A DNA stretch of 64,000 nt from Blepharisma stoltei (lineage: Eukaryota > Ciliophora > Heterotrichea > Heterotrichida > Blepharismidae). A model generated the notes under the pieces. The model did no database searches and was not told where the DNA came from. It worked only from the letters and a program-made list of their open reading frames with translations. Made by a program: the position numbers and the translations under genes. Of this stretch, positions 48,311-58,500 are shown one piece after another. The stretch covers positions 620,001-684,000 of the forward strand of contig CAJZBQ010000054.1 of assembly GCA_914767885.1 (NCBI GenBank), read 5' to 3'. Each line of letters begins with the position of its first letter. The stretch's first letter is position 1.

Positions 48311-49563
48311 TTATTGAATAGTGCAGCAAGCTCCACTTTTCTGACTTGCTTGCAGAGCAGAAATGCTTTCCAATTTCTTTTTAAGCTCTGTGTTTTCTAT
48401 TTTTAGTTCATTTAGTTTTCTTTCAAGCTCGCTAAACTTTTCATCTTTTATCTCTTTTTCAGCCTTATGCTGATTGCTATTTAATTCTTTATTCGCTTTT
48501 TCAGCCCTCTTTTTCTCTTCTTCCAACTCAATTTTTAGTTTTATGAGTTCTTGGTCTTTTAAGTCTATATCTTCCTCTAGTTGAGCGCATCTTACTTCTG
48601 CAAGTTTTTTCTTATTCCCTCCCATCCTTGAGAACAAAAAAAAATTGTTTGCTCTACAATTATTTATTTTTGCTTTAAAACCTTTTAATATAAAATTTTT
48701 TATGCAATTTTTTTTTCAAAATTGGAAAACGAAAAATTAATTATATTTGTAAAATTTATATTTTAAAATAAGGGGTGTTTAAAATCAAAAATAATTAGAT
48801 AGAGATTTCGTTATACTATTTATCTATCAAAATATCTTTTCACAAAAAAAATTTAATAATAAAAAAAATTTTTGCTCTTGGCTTTTATCCCAAAAATAGA
48901 GATTTTTCCAATAGTTTTGTTTGCTAATGATGGGAAGTTAGCAATCTCCATATTTTTGTCCTGAATCTCCGACTCAAGACGAATTTTGAATTCTTCATTC
49001 CCAGAATTTTTAAATTTCTCTTCGATGAAAGAATAGAAGCAATTCATGCAAACCCTCTCTGGTCTGAATGTTTCGGGGTGCAAAAGAGTCAAAGGAGAGC
49101 AGCTACCGCATACCGCATTATAGCAAAATTTGCAAGAAAACCTTTTAGCACGAACTACGCCATGTTTAGCTACTTGAATTTCACAAACGATGCAATATTT
49201 TTGATTTTTGTAAGCATTTCTGTCTATTCCCGGCTTTATTGCTGGAGAAATTGATAATTGTGAGCGATCTGTGACTGAAGTGGTTCTGCTGCCAACATAG
49301 CTATAGAAGTTTCCTATGTTTGGCGCTGTAAGGCCGATAAATTCTGATCGGAATTTATCGGTAGGTTGCACCAAATCAATGCCTTGGTCGGACCAAAAAG
49401 CGATTTGGTCCGACGAACTTGGAAAGCTCCTGGGAAAATGTCTGCGCTTTTAGCGCTATATAGAGGAAACCTCTATATCTGGGTTTGATCAAACACTTTC
49501 TTCTCTGTCTCTTTGGTCATTTTCACTAGAATTCTCACTGCTTGATTTCCTGTCTGAGTCCAT
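48311..49563 (-). CDS. FYVE-like zinc-finger coiled-coil protein with CaaX end
   Basis: The secure part starts near 49374: the zinc finger reads CIVCEIQVAKHGVVRAKRF then SCKFCYNAVCGSCS and RVCMNCF, a FYVE-type pattern with eight Cys but without the canonical RR/KHHCR basic motif. A coiled coil follows across a MITE (48615-48940) and the protein ends GACCTIQ, where CTIQ fits a prenylation CaaX box. This suggests an endosomal or membrane adaptor. An upstream segment in the same frame (ATG at 49563, MDSDRKSSSENSSEND) is probably the true N-terminus. A perfect 15-nt intron candidate (GTTTCCTCTATATAG) follows it, yet a TAA lies right after the junction, so the 5' structure is unresolved. Confidence 0.65.
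48612..48940. mobile_element. IES, family A MITE, in the FYVE gene
   Basis: On the minus strand TAA flanks both ends. Left end CTTCCCATCATTAGCAAAC and right end ..CTCAAGGATGGGAGGGAA are diverged; the right end resembles the family C motif AAGGATGGGA. Excision of 326 nt gives GCT AA|G AAA AAA. Confidence 0.85.
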
Positions 49564-49865
49564 ATTAAGCTCTGATATATATTCCTAATAAAATCTAAAA
49601 ACTTATAAATAAAGCCCAAAAAATCAAAAAATTATTTTCAAGGGCTCAGTCATTCTTCAGTGGGTTTTATTAACCCAATTATCAAGAATTCACATAAGAT
49701 CCATTTCTGCCATCCACATTTCAGTCTTAGAGTTGAAGATCCAAAAATTCCAAATTTTGCATTTTTTAAATTATAATAAAATCCAATATTTTATTCAATA
49801 AATGTCTATCAGGAAAAATATGTTTATTTAAGACTATATTTCATTATGTGTGTGTAACTTCTTTC

Positions 49866-50477
49866 CTAGTAGGTAATTTCGTCAGTCTTCTGAGGAGGTG
49901 CAGAAGGTAAATAAGAGGGAGCTTTCAATGCTCCAGCTGATATATCTTCTTGCAAAATGTCTTCATCAAGCTCTGCCAACTCTGCGTCAAGCTCAGTTTC
50001 ATCAATTCCATCAAGTGCATAATTCCTGCTCATGGCTTCATTGATTTCTTCAGTATCCATCATCAGATCTTGCATATCGTCCATCATGTTTTCTACTTGT
50101 TCGACGTTTAATTGCTTCATCTGTTTTTTCTGCACTTCATGTGCAGCTTTCATAGCACTAACAGCAACAATAGTATCCTGAACACCTTGACTAGTAAATT
50201 GCATTTGCTCTACATTGAACTGCTGAGATGTTAAATTTTGCAGCTGAGATTCATACATCCTTTTTCTCTTTAAAACTTGGACTGCTCTTTGCTTATTCAT
50301 AGTCTGAGACGCCCCTCTTGACTTTTTGATACCTTCTTTAAGGTCAGCCAAATCTTTATCACATTCTGATATCTTTTGTCTTAATATTTGGACTCGCCTT
50401 TCCATACTTTGGTTTGCTTCATCAAGTGTAGGAGCTGGAGGTCCTGGCTGCTTTTTCCCTCCGAAAATTCTTCTCAT
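49866..50477 (-). CDS. CHMP5: ESCRT-III subunit CHMP5/VPS60
   Basis: 203 aa in one exon. ESCRT-III associated protein working with VTA1/VPS4 in multivesicular body formation. The Snf7 core begins MRRIFGGKKQPGPPAPTLDE, typical of CHMP5, with basic helix 1, QRAVQVLKRKRMYE in helix 2, and the acidic region ALDGIDETELDAELAELDEDI. The C-terminus YLPSAPPQKTDEITY is short. Length matches the family. Confidence 0.9.
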   Translation of the reverse strand: MRRIFGGKKQPGPPAPTLDEANQSMERRVQILRQKISECDKDLADLKEGIKKSRGASQTMNKQRAVQVLKRKRMYESQLQNLTSQQFNVEQMQFTSQGVQDTIVAVSAMKAAHEVQKKQMKQLNVEQVENMMDDMQDLMMDTEEINEAMSRNYALDGIDETELDAELAELDEDILQEDISAGALKAPSYLPSAPPQKTDEITY

Positions 50478-50672
50478 ATTTTTATCAGAAAGTTAATACA
50501 AATCAGACAGAAAAATTTATTCTAATGGACACAGACAAAAAATGCTTTGGCCTGCAAAGCCATATTTATTTCTCATAAATAATCCAATGATTTTAGCCAA
50601 AATAATTTAGTATATTCTGCATTATTGTAATTATTTGCTACACACTTATATTATCTTTTAAATGTTAAGCCA

Positions 50673-51144
50673 ATATAAATGGAGATTAGATTAGATTAGA
50701 TTAAGCCGTTTGCCTTGCAGGGCCAGGGATTTACACCCCTACACGCTCATCGCCCCTGAGGAGCCTCGGTGGACACCCTCCTTGTTGCCTCAAACAAGGG
50801 ATTCGCACAACCCATGGCTTCTGGAGTCTAAGGGCCAACCATCTGGGTCGAAACTCCCAGTTTCTCGTTGGGCAAATACCGTCTTCAGGGTCCGAGGGTC
50901 ATATTGCCCTCAGACATTGGCCGACCTTGCCCTTTCCAATGGTGTCCTGGAGGAAAAACTCCAAGTCCGAGAATTAGCTCCTCGGGCTCGAAGAAAACCT
51001 AGCCCGACTATACATAAAGGATTACCGGCCCCTTTCCACCTAAATCTCCGACACTGGGCCGTTGCCTGCTGATGTTGAAGAAATAGGGTCGAGAGGTCGG
51101 GGGTGGTCTGTCGTCACCATTTTTATGTATATATAAATGGAGAT
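50673..51144 (-). mobile_element. SINE-like retroposon, copy 2
   Basis: Perfect 14-bp repeats ATATAAATGGAGAT at 50673-50686 and 51131-51144 flank 444 bp nearly identical to copy 1 at 38.9 kb, in the same orientation with the TTAGATTAGA tail at the left. It lies exactly at the 3' end of the DENN gene. A 120-codon frame inside it is not conserved in copy 1 and is not a gene. Confidence 0.9.
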
Positions 51145-52949
51145 AAAATGATACACACAGAAAAACAAACAAACTTTTCTTCTAGTGAATTAATAAAAAT
51201 CTGAGTCTGCATGAGCCCATTAAGGAAAAGATGATCACCTTTCGGAGACGAGTCAATTATGTGCACCTGAAGGGCGTCGAAATTTTTGGTTAGATCTTCA
51301 TGAATAAGCCCTAATATTTTCAGCCAATATGATTTAATAAACTTCGCTATTTCAAGGCAGGAATTCCGTTGCTCTGGAGTTGGAGTAAACTGCACTCTCT
51401 CCTGAGTGAAAACAGAAGCGAAATTCGATAGCTCTTTGCTTTGATAAAATTCATTTGGCTCATGCACTTCTTGAATAAGTAGTTTTGGACCTTGAATTCT
51501 TCTGATTTGGTTTGGCTCATCTAAAAGTACCCAAATTACGTTTACCATGTTCCTTCTTGAAGCGGGAGCTGTCCCTGGAAGTCCCGCTAGTAATGGAACT
51601 GGGGCTTCTAATAGCTCTCTCAAAGAATCTGGAATCAAAGGTATCAGCAAATGAGGTCACTTAAAAGGCCTCAACAAAGCTTGCAACCCCAAAACGCACG
51701 AAGTCAGTTGCCCCAAATTATAAGACACAAATACCACTGACTTTTCCTGTATGAGCGCTGACAAAAGCCATAAAACTTCTTGAAGCTTCAAAGAAGTAAA
51801 GAGCGGAGTGCAAAGCCAAACAATATCAATTAAGCTTAAGTCCTGCGCACAGCAATAATTAATGCTATTTAGGCTCGGGATATCAATAACCAGCTTTAAA
51901 TTGGGGTATACGCTTTCACAGTCTGAGTAGGTTTTCATTAAAGCAATTTGCTCTTCACTCATTTCCACTTGGCTTAGCTTGTGTGTGATCATATCGTTAT
52001 CTGCGTTTTCCATGTTTTTTAGCCGTTTCAGCATGACCAGATTCTTTAGGACTTCGAAATGAAGCTCAAATATAGGGATATAGCTCATTATGCATAGCAC
52101 TTTGGGAACGATTCATAGAACGCTACTCAGTTCTTCGATTGCGACGTCTTCTATCTGCATGCAAATGCAGAAAATTACTTCTCGATTGGAGTTTGGCAAA
52201 TCAGTATATTCGACTCAGCCATCTACATTTCCTTCAGATCTTAATGTAAAAATATAACAATTATTACCATTTGCTGAGTTTGTTTGACCGTAAATTAAGT
52301 TATTGAATTCACTTTCTGAGCCGCTGTGCCTAATAGGCCGCAATTCTATCCCAGTAGGAAAGCAAAAATCGGCTATAACCCTCCTTATTGGCAATCCTAT
52401 TGTACTTCCTCCAAATTCATAAAGGATTTCTGGCTTTGCCATTGCATTTCCTAGCTGTGATTTAGAAGGTCCAACTATAAATAAAGCTTCAAACATAGAA
52501 GGCTCAATATTATCATAAGCAACACTTTGGTCAGGGTTCACCTGTGGTGTTTTCCCTGATATACTTTGAACCTTTTCAGTAGAAAAGTCAGGGCTGGATG
52601 GTCTGGTGTCCTCAATTCGATCTGAAAGCCCGCCTTGAGGTGAAAACAATGGGATCGAGTTGACAATTCTTGGCCACTTCGAGCATAGGGTTTTCGCAAA
52701 ATCATCAAAATTTTCAGTGTTTTTATCATTAGTCGCCGTTTTTTGCAACTTTTGATTTGCCTCTTCTAGCTGTTTTTTTAATAGTAAATTGTCTTCTTGA
52801 ATTTGTTTCATGGTATGAAATTCTTTGAGGTTTGCTTCCAGAGATTGTTGGTATGCTTCTTTCAGCTTATGGTATTCTTCTTTTAGCTGGACATATTGCC
52901 CATGTAAAGCGTTATATCTGAACTCTCAGTACATTTCATTGACGTCCAT
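51123..52949 (-). CDS. DENN-domain protein, probable Rab guanine-nucleotide exchange factor
   Basis: About 608 aa in one frame with several TGA as Trp. An N-terminal coiled coil (MDVNEMYWEFRYNALHGQY) leads to a uDENN-like part (MFEALFIVGPSKSQ... IFCICMQIEDVAIEELSSVLW) and a cDENN part (LQEVLWLLSALIQEKSVVFVS... LLEAPVPLLAGLPG). The protein ends close to a SINE-like insertion: with it in place the tail reads ..PFIYT and stops at 51123; if it is removed the tail reads ..PFILA and stops at 50665. DENN family membership is firm; the Rab target is unknown. Confidence 0.82.
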
Positions 52950-53008
52950 CTTAATTTGTATGCACTAGTTAGGTCTTAAAAGATGAATTATTTGTATATA
53001 TAAATATA

Positions 53009-54364
53009 TTAATAACGTTTAACAGCATTCCTTCGACGATACCCTCGCTCAGCAGCCACTATATAAGGCGGCTGAGTCTTGTCGTCGGGATTTTCTTTCT
53101 TTTCTTCTGGATCAGTTTTTTCTTCAATTTTTACTTCTTTTATAGGATTTTCTTCTTGCTTATTTTCTCTTTCTTTTTGGGGTTCTTCTTTAGCAGGTTT
53201 GAACTCGACTGGGTCTTCTTCGAGTTCCTTTGGGGTTTCTTCATGGCTTTCTAGCTTTGAAAAATTTTCCCATTCCTTTCTAACAGCAGATCTGCTGCTT
53301 TTTAGCTTCTGTATGACATCATTTCTCCTTTGGTTCAGTACAGTTGTGTACCTTCTGGTGCTATGAAACTGTTCAATTTGCCAGCTTTCAACATCTTCTG
53401 CCACTTTCTCTAATAAAGCATTCAGATGGCTTTTTACCTCATTTTTTACATAAACTTCATAGTTCTCGACTGTTTTTTCAACAATTTCTTTAACCCTCGT
53501 TCTTACTATATTAAACAGTCATTTTCTAAATGTTCTTTGAATTTTTTTTGCTGCTTGATTTCTTTTGAAGCTCTTTTGAAGCAGCTGAACGCTTAGTTGT
53601 CTTACACACATATGAGCTATCTCAAACTGCTTATATTCAAATGAATCTTCTTCTAGAAAGTTGATGTCACTGTTGCTATCGTCATCAATTTTAAAAGAGT
53701 CTTCTTGGTTATTTTCTATTCCGCTCAAGTTTATTGAGTTGCTCTCATTACGTGAAATCGATTTCAAATGATTCTCATTGATGGACTTTGTGTGCTTTTC
53801 ACTACGAGATACTGATTTCAAGTGGCTTTCAGTTTCTGATATCGACTTCAGCTGGTTTTCTGAGTTCTTGATAGATGGGCTTAGTAAGTTTAATAAGTAG
53901 TCGTAAAAATCATTAACCGAATGCAGCAGCCTAATAGCAAGCCTAAGCTCGCCACACCCAATATCATATCATCCATCATGCCTTTTTTGGTCCATAAACC
54001 CTGACAGCTTTAGCATCATCCCTCCAAGCACCTTATCAGGTGTCCCCATTTGAAAAAGCAACACTTTTACAGTTCCTTGCAGATCAGTAACAGGCAGCAA
54101 GCAAGATTCATTTCACTTAGCTGTATGGTCACATCCTTCCGAAATACATGGCTTTGTGTTGATAGTTTTCCCTCCTATGGAAATTTGAACAGCTCTTGAT
54201 ACTTTTGAAGTCAGCTGCACCGGCAAGTTTCTTGCTGCCAATATATGTATAGATACCTGCTTTTCTATTTCCCTTGGGATTTCTCTTAATTGTTCAATTT
54301 CTGCTTGCAGGATTTGTTTATTTAATAGATTGTGCTCAAGTTTATGTTTCACTGTTTTATTCAT
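53009..54364 (-). CDS. C2-domain protein with an IQ motif
   Basis: 451 aa in one frame. A short coiled coil, then a C2 domain (VSIHILAARNLPVQLTSKVS.. to ..GTVKVLLFQ..) in which the usual calcium-binding Asp residues are mostly missing, so lipid or protein binding without calcium is more likely. A Ser-rich repeat region (LKSISE, LKSVSR, LKSISR) precedes an IQ motif (NQAAKKIQRTFRKW) that should bind calmodulin. The tail is Glu/Lys/Pro-rich and ends YRRRNAVKRY. I do not know a named orthologue. Confidence 0.65.
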
Positions 54365-54378
54365 TAACTGAATTATTA

Positions 54379-55427
54379 TTAGTTATATAAGTAGCTAACT
54401 TTAAGTGCGCTTTGAGCATCTTGAGTACCCAAAGTAATCATAGATTGAAGCTCTGAAGGAGTGAAATCATAAGGAACATCGCTTTCTGGGATTGCTTGGG
54501 ATGGGTAAGTTACAGTTCTTACGGTGATATCTGGGTAGTCAAGTGGAGAATTAACGACAATTTTCATGGTATCGAGGTAATCTTGAACCTCGTAAGTCCT
54601 TTTGAGAACTTTTATGGTTGTATATTTCGAAGCATTGATGGTAGCAAGCTTTTTGCCTGAACAGAGAATAACATCTACGATCATGTTTTGCTGGCCGTAT
54701 CCAAGCTCTTCACATGCGTTAATGCCTGATAAAATGTCGACTGAGAATTTGACACTGCCTGTTATGAGCTCGAGGTTGTTGAATTCAATGTAGGGGAATG
54801 TTCCTTGCTGTGCCATGCTGGCTCTTACTCCTAAGTTCATGGTTTCCAGGCTAAGTTTGGAGCTGTTGAAAAATATCTTACATTTTGGTGATTGCGTGGC
54901 TTTTGATGGATGCTAATTGATTATTTAAAGGGGAAAAAATAAGGTTGCTAACTGTTTTAGTGACCTAAATTGTATACATAGTTTCCTGATAGCAAGTCAG
55001 TGGCTCCTACACCAGTCCAGCGCTTATAACTCCCATTTGAATAATACTTAATTGACTGTTCTAATGGGCGAGCATCATATAGTCCGTGCTCCAACAAGAT
55101 TCCTTGAGCTTCTCCACCTGCCCATTCTTTATAGAATTTTGTCTTATTGAAATTTAGCCAAAACTGGTTTATTGCAGCCCCAGCTTGAGCTTCATTGCCA
55201 ACAGCCCATTGAGCAAGTAAAAATGCATTCCATGCGCCTACTCCGTTTCCTGTCACAACGTCATATGAAAATTCCCCTGCTGGGAGGTTCGAGAAAAGAC
55301 CATTAATTGCTCCAGCTTCATATGCCCCTTTATCTGAATTTCCTCCAAGTGCCAAAATCCTGCACTTCCCGTTGATCCCCAACACTTGTGAGGTTAAAAT
55401 AAAGTTCACCAAAACAAGCAGCCACAT
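54379..55427 (-). CDS. secreted patatin-like protein, catalytic residues missing
   Basis: 325 aa if a 52-nt IES and a 19-nt intron are removed. The N-terminus MWLLVLVNFILTSQVLG is a signal peptide. The patatin fold is seen in RILALGGNSDKGAYEAGAI (oxyanion glycine loop), VVTGNGVGAWNA at the position of the G-x-S-x-G nucleophile elbow, and VRASMAQQGTFPYIEF before the second catalytic element. The serine is replaced (GNGVG), and no DGG motif is found. So it is probably not a lipase, or the motif is unusual. The middle junction (54863-54965) is inferred from frame only. Confidence 0.6.
54914..54967. mobile_element. possible 52-nt IES in the patatin-like gene
   Basis: TA at 54914-54915 and 54966-54967. 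Removing 52 nt joins AAT TTA|GCA TCC on the minus strand and, with a 19-nt intron at 54863-54881, gives an open frame. Alternative explanations were not excluded; this is the weakest IES call here. Confidence 0.35.
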
Positions 55428-55587
55428 TTTTAGCGATTAATTAGTTTTCAAGGCTAAAATCTTAAATTTTTAGCATTAGTTCGCAAGTTTTATTGGCTAG
55501 AAATATAAGTATAAAGGATAAGAGTTTTTTGATATATTTTTCTTTACCTTAAATTCCAATAATTATGATTTTTAATAGATTAAAACG

Positions 55588-58500
55588 CTAAGTGTCTGGT
55601 GCTGCACTTGAAAACTGCTCTTCTGTGAACAAATCTAAGCTCATCTTATTGTCTATGGCTTCTTTAATTTTTGGATCACTGATTATTAGGGAAGCTCTGA
55701 ATTTGCCTTTTTCTTCCCAATATTTTAGATTTTTTTTCACTTGGTTTACAAGTGTTGTTTTCAGGTCTTCAGACTTCAGAAACGCACACCAAATTTTATA
55801 AGTGGGCAAGCAAACCACTTTTAAAAATACTCCATGGAATCTCGGAATGTCAGATTTTTTTCTATCGCAGAAAATTGTAATTGGCAAACCTTTCTCATTT
55901 TCTAAATCTCCTTGCCGATAAAATTCTTCCATAGCTAAGGATCCCCACCTTTCATTGAGCTCAGTTGATTTTGCGGATCATCCTAAGTCAGCACTTTTTA
56001 GTGCCATCGATAAAATGCTGAGTTTGTCTTCTGAGTTATCAAAAGATAAGTCCCCTAAGTTTTCTACTCTTGCTTTGAATCTTCCTAAGAGTTCAAAGTG
56101 TCTAGCAATATCTGTTTCAAGTATCATTTCAATGATTAGCTTCCTTGACTTCATCCAATCGTCAGAACTTAAATTTTGAAGGATGTTTTTCTCATTTTCA
56201 TTTAAAATATCGTAGATCTTGGATATGTGCATATTTTGAAGTACACTGCTATCGTTATATGTCAAAGCTATCTTATCTTTAGATGAAACTAAAAATGAGT
56301 TTGTTAATCCAGGGTTAGCAATATCGTGGCCAAATGCAGCTATAATTGAAGATAAGGCATCCAAAGTACTTAAAGATTTAAGAATATCCCCAAAGTTAAA
56401 GAAATATAGCATTGAGTGCAATGTATCTGAAGCATGGCATGCATTGTGGAAAGGATTGGAATTTATATAGGCCTATATAGTCATTACGTTTTCTACAGCT
56501 GGTCAAGCATAGGTAGCAACCCTACACCCCCACCCCCCAATAAGGGAACCCCCACCCCCACCCACCCCCCCTTCACAGATGGCACCCCCACCCCCTCCCT
56601 CAAAAAGAATATTTTAAATATAATCCAATTAAAGCGCTATATTGATAAATGAAGTCTATAAATTGCTTTAATAATTACGATTAATTAATAAATTCAAATT
56701 AATTAAAAATTAATTAGGAAATATATTAAATTTGTTTTTTATATTTATAAATACAATGCCAAAGATATTGATAATGTCAGTAATTATTAAATGAATCAAG
56801 CACAATACAATAACTACAGAGTGCAGCGAAGATGAATACAGTGTAGGTAACTTCAAGATGGATGCAATATGAGCTAATGCAGGATATGCAGAAGATGGAT
56901 AATTAGCTTAAATAGTAGGTTTAAAAGTAATCAATTCATAAAATAAAATTTTTGCGAATTCAAGTATTAATTATATTCATATTTTCTTACATACCAATCC
57001 TATATCACATCTTGAGTTGCCATTATTCTTTTTGATTGTTTTTTTTATAGCATTCCAAAACTTCTTCTCTTCTTCCTAACTATCTAACTCCCCCCATTTA
57101 AATTGGAACAAAAAATTTTGTTCCAATTTAAAGGGGTTAATTTTTTTTTTAAAAAAAATATCAATATAAAATTTTTTTTATAAAAAAAAATTTATATAAA
57201 AATTCAAAAACTTATCGAATTAGATTAATAAATTTGTTTAATAAAATGCTATTTACTCTTTATCTTTTAAAAAAAAGCAAGATATAACTAAATTTTCATT
57301 ATTAGTTAATACGCCACTATTAATTGGTATCAAAATTATTTACACAAAAATTATTATTTTTATTGATAAAAAAAAAATTTAAAAAAATTTTAGAAAATTT
57401 ATCGATCAAAGTGCTAATTTTGTTTAAATAATATACTATTTATACTCTATTCTTCAAGCAAGAAATTAGTAAATTTTAAAATTTATAATGAAATTCTATT
57501 GAATTTATATCAAAACTATTTAAATAAAAAATATCATTTTTTATCAAAAAAGAATAAAAATTTTTAAAAAAACAATTAATTTTTTTTTAAAATTTAGTAA
57601 TTAAGGATAATAAATTTATTTAAATAAGATGATCTTTATACTCTCTTCTTTAAACAAGAACAAGATATAACTAAAATTTTTGATTTTAGTTAGAAGAAAC
57701 ATTTAACTTATATCAAAACCTTTTACATAAAAATTATTATAATTTTTTATTATAAAATTAAATTTTGTTTCAATTTAAAGGGGGTTAATTTACCAAAAAA
57801 GTGGAAATCTTACCTATATTTTGTTCCAATTTAAAGAGGGGGGGAGTAAGAGCATTTTCCTTTATTATAATAATAATAATCTCCACAGTTTTGGTTTTTT
57901 AATTGCATCGTTACAATGTTTTAGTGTTTTTTCATAACTCTTTTCTTTATAGAAGATAACTCCTATGCTATTGTATGCATCAGCATAATTTTGGATCAAC
58001 TCTGATAGCTTATTTATAGCATTCCATATCTTATTCTCTACTGCCTAACTTATATAGAGCATCTCTTTCATTTGAAAAGCAATGTGCTAATAAAAATAGT
58101 ATTTGCTATTGTCAGTTTTAATTTTAGATCTCTAAATGGACTCTTTAGCCATTGTTCCACAAAGTTCATAAATATATACAGGATATACTGCTAATTAATA
58201 CCAAAGATCATTATGCTTGTCAGCAAATTTCTTCAGATGTGGGGTTCTTAGTAGTTGTAGGAAATTTTCACTACTCCTTAATCGATTGCGCTACGCTATA
58301 TGATATTGTATAAATCAGTAATTTTTAATATCTAAAATAATAATTTATTTATTACGCCTGCTCTAAATTAGCATTTGTGATATATCTATACTGTATTAAG
58401 GGGGGGGGTGGGGGTGCCATCTGTGAAAGGGGGGGTGGGGGTGCCACTAAAAGGGGGGGGGGGTGGGGGTACCATTAAAAAAAGGGGGGGTGGGGGTACC

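Noticed and set aside
50710-51072. A 120-codon open frame in the repeat at 50.7 kb
   Set aside because: It lies wholly inside the SINE-like element and the frame is not kept in the other copy at 38.9 kb.
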